Part shown: one piece after another, positions 1 to 8,172 of the stretch
Position numbering within the stretch: position 1 is the stretch's first letter
Layout: each line of letters begins with the position of its first letter
Assembly: GCA_027306915.1 (NCBI GenBank)
Contig: DAHUYW010000028.1
Span: 1-51,737 of the forward strand
Origin: Spirochaetales bacterium
GTDB lineage: Bacteria > Spirochaetota > Spirochaetia > DAHUYW01
Reading direction: 5' to 3'
DNA length: 51,737 nt
Made by a program: the position numbers and the translations under genes
Notes under the pieces: model-generated
Told to the model about the DNA's origin: nothing
Seen by the model: only the letters and a program-made list of their open reading frames with translations
Database searches by the model: none

Positions 1-194
1 TTACGTGCCTTGCCGCAGTGCGCTTGGGAAGGGGGATCTGGCGAACAACGCCCTCCGGTTCGTCAAGGTATAGATCAAGGGCCTCTATCGCATTGGATAA
101 GAGCCCATCTCGAGTGTCTGCTTGAGTCTGGCAGCTCGATGCATTCCGCCCAGTACCCTTTCGGTTCCTTATGGACCCCAAAATGATACACCAT
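1..194 (-). pseudogene. hicB: HicB-family antitoxin, frameshifted and cut by the window edge
   Basis: Reading leftwards from the ATG at 192-194, the first 21 codons give a HicB-like N-terminus (VYHFGVHKEPKGYWAEC, then IELP), the partial RNase-H-like fold typical of HicB antitoxins. In this frame a stop follows about 19 codons later. The rest of the HicB pattern (QTQADTRDG, then LLSNAIEALDLYLDEPEG) is intact in another frame and stays open to base 1. The break lies at about 133-138, where one copy of the octamer GCTGCCAG stands. A tandem second copy would restore ELPGCQTQAD in frame, so the lesion looks like an 8-bp slippage deletion. An SD-like TTGGGAG precedes the ATG. No hicA toxin gene is visible; it could lie beyond the left edge. 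A sequencing error is the alternative explanation. Confidence 0.72.
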
Positions 195-297
195 GGTCTA
201 CTCCCAAGGTGACTCTTCAAGACCACGATTGCCGTGGTCTCGGTAGGCCGGCGTAACAACCGAACATATCATATTCTGCTTTCTAGTCTCGAACAGT

Positions 298-1989
298 TCA
301 ATGAGAATTGCTCGAGCGCTGCCTCGACGTTTGGTATCTCACGCCCCACAAGGTCGATGCCCCAAGCTGCCACCGCCCTCGAGCCTGCGCTATCCGCGTC
401 ACCATGAGCTCAGAGAGGTCGGTAGGTGTTTCACGCGCACTCCGCATTCCGTCCTGGAAAGCGGCAACGGCGGCGTCCCAATCGACGGCAAGGCTGCCGG
501 ATCGACGCCCCGGCCGGCTCGTTTTCGCTGGGCTGCCGCTCGCCCCCGCCGCCTGCTCCAAGCTGGAAGAGCTCCCGGTTGGATCCGCGAAATGCCCGGT
601 GAAAGAGAAGGACTGCCAGAGCTCGTCGGAGACCGTATAGGTGACGAGCACCGTGCCGCCGGAGAACCGGAAGCTGATCCTGTTGAGGAAGTCGCCCTGC
701 AGGACGCGGGACTCGACACAGAAGCTCCGCTCGTCATCCCAGAAGCCGAACGACGAGTACTGAACCGTGCCCACGGGGTCGCTTGTCCGCTCGATGCCGT
801 CAAGGCCAACAGGAAGGCGTACGATCGTCCCGTTTGACTCGATCTCCGCCGAGGCTTCATCCCCGCTGAAGTGCAGCGTCAGGCTCGTCGCACCGAGCGG
901 ATTGGGCTCGAGCAGGATTCTCCGGCCCGAGACACGCGCGGCAGTCTCCGGAGGCCGGGGAACCGGCCGGGGTGCCGGAGACTCAAAGCGCTCGATCCGC
1001 TCCTGCAGCCGTTGGAAGGCGGCGAGATTTTCGGGAAGCGCCCGGTCTGATTTCACCGCGGGGAGGATCAGCTCGTGCGCGATCTCGAGGAAGCCGGGAG
1101 CGTCCACGACCGCCCCCTGCTTGGCGTTCACGACGGCGACGATATCCTGCCGCGGCATGACGATGCTATACTGGCCGCCGGTCCCGCTTGCAGAGAATAG
1201 GCCGCCCCTCCGATCAACCCACCACAGCATGCCGTAGCGCGGAACCGTCCACCCCGTCGCCCGCACGCTTCTGGCTACTATGTCTTGCACCCAGCTCGAA
1301 GGCAAAATGCGCCTCCCCTTCCACATCCCGCCGCGCAGGTACAGATAGCCGATCTTTGCCTGGTCCCTCGGCGTCAGGAAGAGGCCATCGTTCGGTAGGG
1401 AATTGCCCTGGGGGTCCCTCCGCCAGTCAACGTTGGTGATACCCAACGGTGCGAATAGCTCTTCCGCAGCAAACTCGGAGATCCGGCCGCCCGTAGCCTT
1501 GCTCAAGATCCCCGAAAGAATTGCCATATCCCCGTCGCTGTAGTTAAAGCGTGAGCCGGGCCGGGCGGCCATGGGGAGATCGAGGGTGAATCGGGCCCAG
1601 TCGGCGCTGCGCAGCAGCCGAGCGTGGCTGTTGTCATTCCCCGTGAGCGGGAACTCCTGAAACGCGAGGCCGGACTGCATGCTCAACAGGTTCCTCACCC
1701 TCATGGCCGCCTTGTCGGCGCTCATGTTGCTGAAGGTGCGCCCGGGGAAATAGGAGAGGACGGGATCGTCCACCCGGATCATCCCCTTTTGGACCGCGAT
1801 GCCGACGAGGGTGGAGGTGACGCTTTTGGTCACCGAGTGAAGCTCGTGACGCAGCCTCGGGGTGTTGGGATGGAAGGAGGTCTCAAGAACGATTCTCCCA
1901 TGGCGCGTGATCAAGAGGCCGTCGATCTCGTCGAGGTCCCACAGGGTGGGGACAAGATCCAACGCTCGGGCAAGCCGGAGCGAATCCAT
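298..1989 (-). CDS. Serine hydrolase, class C beta-lactamase/penicillin-binding-like fold
   Basis: This 563-aa protein carries the serine beta-lactamase/DD-peptidase fold in its first half. The SxxK nucleophile motif is SVTK at residues 52-55. The second motif position reads Y150-S-D rather than the usual YxN. The third motif region is SGTGGQ near 268-273. The C-terminal half (about 300-563) is a lipocalin-like or linker region without a motif I recognise. Family members are esterases, D-aminopeptidases or peptidases acting on cell-wall-like or small ester substrates; the substrate here is unknown. No signal peptide is visible, which is odd for this family, and the upstream lipoprotein gene stops only 4 bp before its ATG, so the two are probably one transcript. 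The YSD variant should not be over-read, because YxD variants do occur in esterase relatives. Confidence 0.85.
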   Translation of the reverse strand: MDSLRLARALDLVPTLWDLDEIDGLLITRHGRIVLETSFHPNTPRLRHELHSVTKSVTSTLVGIAVQKGMIRVDDPVLSYFPGRTFSNMSADKAAMRVRNLLSMQSGLAFQEFPLTGNDNSHARLLRSADWARFTLDLPMAARPGSRFNYSDGDMAILSGILSKATGGRISEFAAEELFAPLGITNVDWRRDPQGNSLPNDGLFLTPRDQAKIGYLYLRGGMWKGRRILPSSWVQDIVARSVRATGWTVPRYGMLWWVDRRGGLFSASGTGGQYSIVMPRQDIVAVVNAKQGAVVDAPGFLEIAHELILPAVKSDRALPENLAAFQRLQERIERFESPAPRPVPRPPETAARVSGRRILLEPNPLGATSLTLHFSGDEASAEIESNGTIVRLPVGLDGIERTSDPVGTVQYSSFGFWDDERSFCVESRVLQGDFLNRISFRFSGGTVLVTYTVSDELWQSFSFTGHFADPTGSSSSLEQAAGASGSPAKTSRPGRRSGSLAVDWDAAVAAFQDGMRSARETPTDLSELMVTRIAQARGRWQLGASTLWGVRYQTSRQRSSNSH

Positions 1990-1993
1990 GCCT

Positions 1994-2596
1994 TCAGCCT
2001 CCGGAGTGGAGTGCTGCCAGTCGGGGTCCGGCCGGCCCCCCTAACTCCGGGTAATCGGCCTCCCTCTCGAGCGTCCGCATCACGTAGGAGATGGTCCGAG
2101 CTCCGCTGTCGTAGAACTCGAAGGTCCCTAGGAGAGAGCGAGCGTGTCGTTTCGCGAAGCTCGTGAGGAGCGGGTAGCGCTGCGCGCCCCCCTCGGTGTA
2201 GCTTGCCGGCCCGGTGATGGGGCATCGGCACACTATCCGCGCCGCGCGCGGAATATGCATGATTCGAAAGGAGGGGGAAAGCCCTTCGATTCGCGGCCAA
2301 TCCCTCTCTTCAAGGACCGCGCCGCAGACGCACAGCAAATCCTTTGGCGCCGTGGTCTTGGGGTCCCGCAGATCGATCCCAACAGTGCGCGTTGTGGTTA
2401 TCCCCGCAGCATGGAGGTCCGCGGTCAGGTGCGCGAAGACGGGCCCGTTGTCCTTGTAGCTCCCGGCGAAGACTCGGTAGGCCAGGGTGTAGGGCCCATC
2501 CATCACCTCCCGCGCTTCCCTGGCTGCCTGGCGATCGCTTCGCGCGGCGCACGCGGTAAGCGCGAGACAGAGAAGCGACAGGGTGATCCTTTTCAT
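1994..2596 (-). CDS. Lipoprotein with GyrI-like small-molecule-binding domain
   Basis: This predicted outer-surface or periplasmic lipoprotein of 200 aa starts with a basic-hydrophobic signal ending in the lipobox LTAC (Cys16). The stretch GIDLRDPKTT (about residues 74-83) and the surrounding strands resemble the GyrI-like/SOUL-type domain, which binds small hydrophobic or cationic ligands. That assignment is moderate, from pattern only. I chose the ATG at 2594-2596 because it immediately precedes the signal peptide; the same frame is open far upstream to 3742, but that part is antisense to the SIMPL gene. It is followed after 4 bp by the serine hydrolase gene, suggesting an exported ligand-binding protein paired with a hydrolase. 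Confidence 0.75.
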   Translation of the reverse strand: MKRITLSLLCLALTACAARSDRQAAREAREVMDGPYTLAYRVFAGSYKDNGPVFAHLTADLHAAGITTTRTVGIDLRDPKTTAPKDLLCVCGAVLEERDWPRIEGLSPSFRIMHIPRAARIVCRCPITGPASYTEGGAQRYPLLTSFAKRHARSLLGTFEFYDSGARTISYVMRTLEREADYPELGGPAGPRLAALHSGG

Positions 2597-2772
2597 GGCG
2601 TTGCATCTATGTCTACACGATTCGAGGGCAGGGCGGAGGAGCTTTTTGGGCATCAATCGACAGTCCGCCTTTTGTGTTTGAGGGGCGGAAGCGAGGTTTT
2701 CGGTGACGGGGGCTGACCTCTGGCCGCAGCATCCCAGCAGCCCGAGGCGAGTCGATCGTAGGCGGTCGGGCC

Positions 2773-3546
2773 TCACCTCATGGTGAAGGTCGCACGGACC
2801 AGGTAGGTGATGAGCTTTTCGACGGTCGACGTATCGTAGGCGCCGTAGTTGGAAATCTCGGTTGAGTAGACCGGGGTGATCTGGGTGACGCCGATGCTCG
2901 AGGAGCGGAGCGAGCCGACGGAAGCCCCGACTCCTTCGGTGATCGCCTCGGCCCGCTTCTTGGCGTCGGCCAGCGCTTTCGCGAGCAGCTGGCTCCGGCC
3001 CGCGTCGAGGGTGCTGTTCTTCAGGTAGTACTCCGGATCCTGTCCCGAAAAGACGATCCCGTTGCCGACGAAATGCTGAGAGGCGTCCTGGGCAAGCGTC
3101 GTGATGTCGTCGACCTTCTCCGATTCGATCAAGAGATCCTGCGAGAGGGCGTAGCCGGTGAGCTTTCCGCCGGAGTCTCCTCCGTCGCTCGACCCGCTCG
3201 CGGCCTTGTAGACGGGGCTCACGGAGAGCGGGCTTACCGTCACTTCGGAGCTCGTCACGCCATGCGCGGCGAAGTAGGCGAGGATCTCGCTGAGGTCGCC
3301 CTTCATCACCGTCGATCCATCCTTGAGGTCTGCCGGCGTGGGGCCCGTCTGCCACGAAAAGCTGCTCCGCCACTTCACGATGTCGGACTTGATCTCCTTC
3401 TGCGCGACGCCTGTCACGGTGATCACGGAATTGTCGTAGGTCTTCACGTGGTAGATGACGTATCCGACGATCACGGACGCGATAATGAGACTCGCGCCGA
3501 GAACGACGCCGAACAGAATCAGCCCCTTGTGCCTTGAATCGTCCAT
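2773..3546 (-). CDS. SIMPL (DUF541) domain protein, membrane-anchored
   Basis: This 257-aa protein has one N-terminal transmembrane helix (about residues 9-31) followed by an extracytoplasmic SIMPL/DUF541 domain. The family signature begins at VTGVAQKEIKSDIVKW and continues through the paired VSPLSVSPVY strand and the ALADAKKRAEAI helix. SIMPL proteins form oligomeric assemblies at the envelope; their biochemical role is largely unknown, with reports of stress tolerance and signalling. The nearest strong SD-like AAGGAGG is about 16 bp from the ATG, longer than ideal, but the TM segment starts right after this ATG and supports it. The gene is separated by about 175 bp from the downstream lipoprotein gene and is probably its own unit. 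Confidence 0.9.
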   Translation of the reverse strand: MDDSRHKGLILFGVVLGASLIIASVIVGYVIYHVKTYDNSVITVTGVAQKEIKSDIVKWRSSFSWQTGPTPADLKDGSTVMKGDLSEILAYFAAHGVTSSEVTVSPLSVSPVYKAASGSSDGGDSGGKLTGYALSQDLLIESEKVDDITTLAQDASQHFVGNGIVFSGQDPEYYLKNSTLDAGRSQLLAKALADAKKRAEAITEGVGASVGSLRSSSIGVTQITPVYSTEISNYGAYDTSTVEKLITYLVRATFTMR

Positions 3547-3727
3547 GGTCCGCTTGTGGGCTCCTCCTTGTACGCACGGGCATCATAGCACAAAGTCCGG
3601 GGAAGAGGGGCAAGGTTCGTTTTCGCGAGGCGCGGCCGGAAAAATGGCTTGACGGCGAGGCGAGCGTGAGCGCCAGAATAGGGCTGAAGCGGACGGTATC
3701 GACTGAGATCAAAGGCGGCACTCTGTC

Positions 3728-4162
3728 ATGAATCAATCGCAATTGGATCAGGAAGCCCTATGGACTCCGAAAGAGGCGGTCCGGCGCTACCTCGAGTCCT
3801 ACAACACGCAACGGCTGTCGGCCGTCATGGCCTTCGTCCATCCGGACCACCGCTACCATCCGCCGGGCGGCGGGCAGGCAATGAGTCGCGACGAGCGGGA
3901 GGCCGACGAGCGGTTTTTCTTTTCGGCTTTTTCCGACATCGAATCTGTCGTCGGGGAGCAGATTGCCGAGGGTGATCGCGTTGCGAGCCGGATCACGATG
4001 CGCTGCACCCAGACCGGCTCCTACCAGGGTCTACCGGCGAGCGGGCGCAGGATCACAATCGCCTTCATCGACTTCGCCCGCGTTCGCGACGGCAAAATCC
4101 TCGAGGAGTGGGCCGAGTTCGACATGATGGGGATCCTCCGGCAGCTGAAGCCGGAAGGGTAG
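3728..4162 (+). CDS. SnoaL-like/NTF2-superfamily protein (ester-cyclase type)
   Basis: This is a 144-aa single-domain protein of the cone-shaped NTF2/SnoaL fold. Visible features are the N-terminal helix (EAVRRYLESYNTQRLSAV), the HPDHRYHPPG loop and the end-of-barrel strands DGKILEEWAEFD, where the Glu/Asp and Trp usually line the pocket. Members are polyketide cyclases, isomerases or proteins of unknown function. Only the fold is supported here. Length is normal for the family. It stands alone on the plus strand, divergent from the SIMPL gene. Confidence 0.85.
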   Translation: MNQSQLDQEALWTPKEAVRRYLESYNTQRLSAVMAFVHPDHRYHPPGGGQAMSRDEREADERFFFSAFSDIESVVGEQIAEGDRVASRITMRCTQTGSYQGLPASGRRITIAFIDFARVRDGKILEEWAEFDMMGILRQLKPEG

Positions 4163-4254
4163 CCGCCTCTCGAGCCAAGCTTGCCTGCGCCGCGGCCCCG
4201 AGGCACGCGGGCCGCGCGAAGCGAACAGCCCTGGCGCGTCAGGCGATTCTCTGA

Positions 4255-4275
4255 TATTCTTTGGGCATACCCAAA
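4255..4275 (+). promoter_or_regulatory. Inverted repeat next to a possible -10 box of the flavodoxin gene
   Basis: TTTGGG (4260-4265), CATA, CCCAAA (4270-4275) is a perfect 6-bp inverted repeat. It abuts TATTCT (4255-4260), a 4/6 match to a -10 box, about 120 bp before the flavodoxin start. No convincing -35 is seen. A repressor site over the transcription start is a reasonable reading, but unproven. Confidence 0.35.
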
Positions 4276-4396
4276 AAACAAAACGAGCGAGCTCCCGTTC
4301 CCAGCGAGTGGGTCGACGTGCGGCGCCGTCAGACGCCGCCTCTCACCCTCGGGGCCGGTTTTTGCTCGTCGCATGTGCGAAAAGGAGGCACGGGTG

Positions 4397-4843
4397 ATGA
4401 AGATCGAGGTTGTCTATTCCACACGGACGGGCAATACCGAGAAGATTGCCGAAGCTATTGCTCGAGAGCTGGGAACGACCGCCAAGCGGGTCTCGGAGGT
4501 GGGGCCCCTCGACAAGGTCGACCTGCTTCTTCTCGGTGGGGGTCTGTATGCATGGAACTTAGATCCCTTGGCCAAGAGGTTTGCGCAGGCTCTTGATCCC
4601 GCAGGGGTGCGTCGCACCGCTGTCTTTGGAACCGCGGCCTCCGTCGTTGGAACGCGCCGGGTGGCCGTACAGCTGCAGCAGCTTCTTCGCCGCAAAGGCT
4701 TCGCGGTCTCGGATGAGACCTATTCCTGTAAGGCCAGGATGTGGTTTTTCAATCGCGGGAAACCCGACGAGGATGACCTGAAGCGCGCGGCGGATTTTGC
4801 CCGCACCGCGGCCAAGGAAGCCGGTCCGCGCGCTCGGAAGTGA
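4397..4843 (+). CDS. Flavodoxin-domain protein
   Basis: This 148-aa protein has the flavodoxin fold. The FMN-phosphate loop is S8-T9-R10-T11-G12-N13-T14 directly after the first beta strand, followed by the LLLLGGGLYAW strand-loop that packs near the isoalloxazine. Flavodoxins carry one or two electrons between redox enzymes in the cytoplasm; a protoporphyrinogen-oxidase-like HemG role is possible for this size but not shown. The ATG at 4397 is chosen because AAAGGAGG sits 8 bp upstream; the frame is open further upstream without a ribosome-binding site. Confidence 0.88.
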   Translation: MKIEVVYSTRTGNTEKIAEAIARELGTTAKRVSEVGPLDKVDLLLLGGGLYAWNLDPLAKRFAQALDPAGVRRTAVFGTAASVVGTRRVAVQLQQLLRRKGFAVSDETYSCKARMWFFNRGKPDEDDLKRAADFARTAAKEAGPRARK

Positions 4844-4993
4844 GTCGCTTCGGCAACGCTTGTCGCCTGTTGTCGTTGCTCGGTCGATCCCACCGGGCAT
4901 ATAATAAACAGGTCCCATCGAAGGGGACTCCTCCGTGCCATGCACCATCTTGAGCGTCGACAGTGAGCGGACCGGGATCTCGGGGGTCTATCG

Positions 4994-6364
4994 ATGAGTG
5001 TTCCGTTGATCGGTGCCCAGGTAGCGCTCTCGGCCGAAGAGCCCTTCACCCGGTTCGTCGAGGTGCGGAAGGTCGCAGGGCTCGACGCCCTCATCCTCGG
5101 CATACGCGGAGGCGAGGAGTCTCTTGCGGCTGCCGCCGGGTTGTGCGCGCAGTGTCTGGACGCCGGCATCGAGCCCATTCTCTGGTATCCCGTGCTCGCC
5201 GACGCTCCCGGCGTCGAGTCGTCACCGGAGCATCTCGTCCTCACGGTCGACGGCGGGCGCTCCCGCGGCTCCGCCGGACGGTGGGCTGCCCTCGACAGCG
5301 TCGCTGAAAGATTCGAGCTTCTCTGTCCCAACCAGGAGGAGGCGATTCGCCCGGTCGAAGAGCGTCTTGAGGCGCTTCTCGATCGACTCCCGGTCTCGGG
5401 CGTCATGCTCGATCGCATCCGCTTCCCTTCGCCGGCAAACGGCTTTGAGGCGCTGCTCACCTGCTTCTGCCCGGCCTGCGCAGAGCGCTTCGCCCGGCGC
5501 TTCGGCTACCCGCTTGAGCGTCTTCGAAAGAAGGCGCTCGGCGTCCTGGGAGAGATTCACTCGCGGCCGGGCGCAGGCGCGCAGTGGGCGCGGCGCTGGA
5601 CGGGAGAAGGTTCGCTCTGGCAGTACCCCTTCCTCCGCGACCTGGGGGAGTTTCGCGCAGAATCGATCGCGAGGCTCGTCGGCCGGTTCGCCGAGCGAGC
5701 AAGGCGGCGCGGACTTTCGGTGGGTCTCGATCTCTTCAGCCCCGCGATCGCATCGCTTGTCGGACAGGACTACCTGCGGCTCGCCGAGGTTATTGCGCCC
5801 GCGTCCGTGGCGCCGGCTGCGCCCGGCGCCGATGCGGGGGCAGCCGCGTCGCCCGAGGCTCGACTCCCGGCCGGCGCCATCGGCTCCCGCTGGCCCCGCG
5901 TGTGGATCAAGCCGATGCTCTACAGCCGAGCGGTCGGCCCGGCCGCTCTCCCGGTCGAGCTCTCCTGTCTCGCACAGGGGCTCGGTGCGCTCGCGCCCGA
6001 CGTTCCTGTAGTGCAGCTGTTCCGGCTCATCGAGCGCGCGGTCGGCCCTCTGGCAGCGGAGTGGACCGCCCTGAAAGGTCCAGGCAGGCTCGATCCCGAG
6101 GCGATCGCGCACGCGCTTTCCGCAGGCTTCATCGCCCATGAGCTCGACAGCATACAATCTCTAAAGCTCCCGAGCGAAGTCGCCGTGCTGGCGGGAATCG
6201 AGGCGGTGACCGACCCGGCGTACGAAATCGAGACGAGCCCCGAGCAGATGCGAGCCGCCTGCGCTCAGGCGCGGGGAAGGGCGGCCGGGATCGTCGCTTC
6301 GTGGGACCTGCGCCGCATTCCGTCGGCCAACCTCGAGGTGCTCGGGAACTTCAAACGGCAATGA
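4994..6364 (+). CDS. Putative TIM-barrel glycosidase-like protein
   Basis: This 456-aa protein has no signal peptide or TM segment. The pattern of repeated strand-loop units (ALILGIRGG, IEPILWYPVLAD, GVMLDRIRFPSPANG, LSVGLDLFSP, WIKPMLYS, AGFIAHELDS) is that of a (beta/alpha)8 barrel similar to the uncharacterised glycoside-hydrolase-like (GHL) and family-10-like proteins. D143-R144 with CFCPAC near 161-166 is typical of this group, where a barrel Asp is followed by a Cys-rich 'CFC..C' segment. Function and substrate are unknown, and I would not call a catalytic pair. There is no close operon partner; a hairpin lies between it and the convergent lipoprotein gene. Confidence 0.6.
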   Translation: MSVPLIGAQVALSAEEPFTRFVEVRKVAGLDALILGIRGGEESLAAAAGLCAQCLDAGIEPILWYPVLADAPGVESSPEHLVLTVDGGRSRGSAGRWAALDSVAERFELLCPNQEEAIRPVEERLEALLDRLPVSGVMLDRIRFPSPANGFEALLTCFCPACAERFARRFGYPLERLRKKALGVLGEIHSRPGAGAQWARRWTGEGSLWQYPFLRDLGEFRAESIARLVGRFAERARRRGLSVGLDLFSPAIASLVGQDYLRLAEVIAPASVAPAAPGADAGAAASPEARLPAGAIGSRWPRVWIKPMLYSRAVGPAALPVELSCLAQGLGALAPDVPVVQLFRLIERAVGPLAAEWTALKGPGRLDPEAIAHALSAGFIAHELDSIQSLKLPSEVAVLAGIEAVTDPAYEIETSPEQMRAACAQARGRAAGIVASWDLRRIPSANLEVLGNFKRQ

Positions 6365-6426
6365 GACTCGCCTAGGAAGACAACGCGCGGCAGTGCTTCT
6401 CCGGACGACCGCTCTTCAGAAGTCCT

Positions 6427-6443
6427 TCCCGGCGCGTCCGGGA
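6427..6443. terminator. Hairpin between convergent genes
   Basis: TCCCGG-CGCGT-CCGGGA is a perfect 6-bp GC stem between the TIM-barrel gene (plus) and the lipoprotein gene (minus). There is no T tract, so it is at best a weak or factor-assisted terminator. Confidence 0.3.
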
Positions 6444-6448
6444 GCGCG

Positions 6449-6862
6449 CTACGGGTAATAGATCGTAAAGAGTGCGTGCTTTGATGCCGTCACCGTGTTG
6501 CCGCTCCAATCCTGATGCGTCACGGTCATGGTGTACTGGCGGGGATAGGCCGAGTTACCGTATCCTTCGATGTGAATCCATACCGAGGATCCCGGCGGAA
6601 TTTCCGTGGGATAGGAGCTTGAAGAGGTTTCCACGTAGTTGGTTATCACCACCCCGATTGAGTCGTGAATGAAGTAGTCTCCCCTCACGTTGTGCGCCGC
6701 GACGGTGCCGTTATTCGTGAGGTAGCCGTCAATGACGAACTTTGTGGAGCTATTGTAGGCGTGGGCGTCCGAGATATCGAACACCAGATTGGCGCTTCCG
6801 AGGACGCAGCCCGAGAGCGACAGCGCTCCGGCGAGAATGGCGAGGACTATCCAGCGTTTCAT
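6449..6862 (-). CDS. Small lipoprotein with beta-sandwich (FxLYD/CARDB-like) domain
   Basis: This 137-aa precursor has a signal peptide ending in lipobox LSGC (Cys19). The mature part is all-beta in pattern, rich in Ser, Thr, Asn and Tyr, with the FxLYD-like phrase VIDGYLTNNGTVAAHNVRGDYF, which describes a change in a bond or tone across an inserted domain. It is probably membrane-anchored outside the cytoplasm. The function is unknown. It ends about 85 bp from the convergent TIM-barrel gene. Confidence 0.75.
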   Translation of the reverse strand: MKRWIVLAILAGALSLSGCVLGSANLVFDISDAHAYNSSTKFVIDGYLTNNGTVAAHNVRGDYFIHDSIGVVITNYVETSSSSYPTEIPPGSSVWIHIEGYGNSAYPRQYTMTVTHQDWSGNTVTASKHALFTIYYP

Positions 6863-6971
6863 ATCACACCTCCCGGCATTGCTATTGAAACACCGAAGCT
6901 CGCCGTTTCTGTCCCTGAAGACGGCGTCCCGTTTTCACCGCCGGCCGACGCCTTTCGCCTCCTGCGATCCC

Positions 6972-7808
6972 CTAGAACTGATAGACTTCGCCGGCCGCCC
7001 CCGGCACGATCCGTCGGCCCAGCCTCTCCCGGAATGCTGCAACGGCGCGCTCGCCGGTGCAGTGACATGGGATGACGGCTTCGGGCGCCAAGCCCTCCAC
7101 AACGGACGCGGTCCGCTCGAGACGCTCCTCGCTCGCATCGATGAGGTGAAACCCGCCGATTACCGCCCGGATCTTGGCGTCATCGGTCAGGCGCCGGATG
7201 TGCGCCAGGGTGTTCGCGAGTCCCGCATGGCAGCATCCGACGCAGACGACGAGCCCTGCGTCGGTTCCAAGCCACATGGCGAGGTCGTCATCAATCGGAT
7301 CGGGATGTTTCCCCTCCGAGTCGAGGAAGAAGGGGCCGCCGGTGTCCTCGTAGGCCGTCTCTCGAGGGATGGGGCCGGTGATGCCGATCGTCTCCGAAAG
7401 CCGCGTGGGTTGCGACACCCAGTGGATGCGCTGCGGCGGCAGGCGCTCGAGGGCGAGAATCGATTCCCGCCGCATCCCGATGGGCTTCGTCGCGCCGTCG
7501 CGGATGCTGAAGCGAGGCTGCATCGCTCCCGGATGGCAGTATACCTCGCATCTTTGGGCGGCCTGTAGGACTCGGGGAATGGCGCCGGTGTGATCATGGT
7601 GGCCGTGGCTTAAGACGAGGGTGTCGGTCGCTCGAAGCTCCACGCCGAGCGCCTTTGCATTGGCGCCAAGCGCTCTCCCCGCTCCCGTATCGAAAAGGAT
7701 GTGCTTTTCCCGTGTCTCGATCCACAGCGCAAGACCGTGCTCGGCCTCGAGCCCCCGTCCTGCGTGGTTGTCCACCACGACGGTTATGCGAATCTGATCC
7801 GGTTCCAT
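6972..7808 (-). CDS. Metallo-beta-lactamase-fold hydrolase, DHPPP-synthase-like
   Basis: This 278-aa protein has the metal-binding motif H68-G-H70-H71-D72-H73, with further ligands in GCCHAGL, GGFHL and PCHCTG. That arrangement is characteristic of the MBL subgroup annotated as 7,8-dihydropterin-6-yl-methyl-aminobenzene-5-phosphate synthase-like, found in archaea and anaerobes. The true substrate is unknown. It lies last in a minus-strand trio behind the ArsR repressor and the DUF5320-like gene (gap 83 bp), so co-control by the ArsR-type regulator is likely. The extra Cys and His around the GCCH segment are normal in this subgroup. Confidence 0.85.
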   Translation of the reverse strand: MEPDQIRITVVVDNHAGRGLEAEHGLALWIETREKHILFDTGAGRALGANAKALGVELRATDTLVLSHGHHDHTGAIPRVLQAAQRCEVYCHPGAMQPRFSIRDGATKPIGMRRESILALERLPPQRIHWVSQPTRLSETIGITGPIPRETAYEDTGGPFFLDSEGKHPDPIDDDLAMWLGTDAGLVVCVGCCHAGLANTLAHIRRLTDDAKIRAVIGGFHLIDASEERLERTASVVEGLAPEAVIPCHCTGERAVAAFRERLGRRIVPGAAGEVYQF

Positions 7809-7891
7809 GGTGTGCCTCCTGGGCTTCCGGCAATGGCGGGCTCATTGAAAAGGCGGCGGGACTCGCGCTCCGGCGAATCCCGTCGCTGTCG

Positions 7892-8110
7892 TTATGCCTT
7901 GGCAAGCTCTTCGCTCACCTCCGAAAGGCGCTCCTCGAGATGCTTCTTCAGCGCCTCGAGCCACTCCTTGCGCTCCGATTTCGTGGGACCGCCGTAGGCC
8001 TCCCACCCATAATGGGGAGCATCCTCGTATCCTCGGCCGGCGAACCGCCCGAATCCGCGACCCGGGCCTTGGCCCCGACCGCCGCCGCCATGGCAGCACA
8101 TGCCGTACAT
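7892..8110 (-). CDS. DUF5320-like Gly-rich small protein
   Basis: The 72-aa product begins with a Met/Cys/Gly segment (MYGMCCHGGGG), continues with a Gly/Arg-rich low-complexity stretch, and ends in an amphipathic charged helix (about 46-72, WLEALKKHLEERLSEVSEEL) that could be a coiled coil. This resembles DUF5320-type proteins found in anaerobes, often near metal-cluster or NifX-like genes. Function is unknown; the vicinal Cys-Cys-His suggests metal binding as an inference. I chose the ATG at 8108-8110, 8 bp after AAGGAGG, over an in-frame GTG 9 bp upstream that overlaps the ribosome-binding site. An ArsR-type operator precedes it. Confidence 0.72.
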   Translation of the reverse strand: MYGMCCHGGGGRGQGPGRGFGRFAGRGYEDAPHYGWEAYGGPTKSERKEWLEALKKHLEERLSEVSEELAKA

Positions 8111-8135
8111 TGCGCTCACCTCCTTCGTGCGAGCC

Positions 8136-8153
8136 TATTCGATATTTGGAATA
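8136..8153 (-). promoter_or_regulatory. ArsR-type operator before the DUF5320-like gene
   Basis: TATTC-N8-GAATA is an 18-bp inverted repeat, nearly identical (15 of 18 positions compared directly) to the site at 8581-8598 in the repressor's own promoter. A possible promoter on the minus strand is TTGAAC (8171-8176, overlapping the stop codon of the repressor gene), a 17-bp spacer, then TATTCC (8148-8153). The repeat would cover its -10 and start site. Confidence 0.65.
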
Positions 8154-8172
8154 AGGCTGCTGACAAAAACGT

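Noticed and set aside
1994..3742. One continuous 582-codon minus-strand frame
   Set aside because: Its upstream two thirds are in another frame of the clear SIMPL gene and encode Arg-rich sequence without a family pattern. Only the last 200 codons, from the lipoprotein signal, are real.
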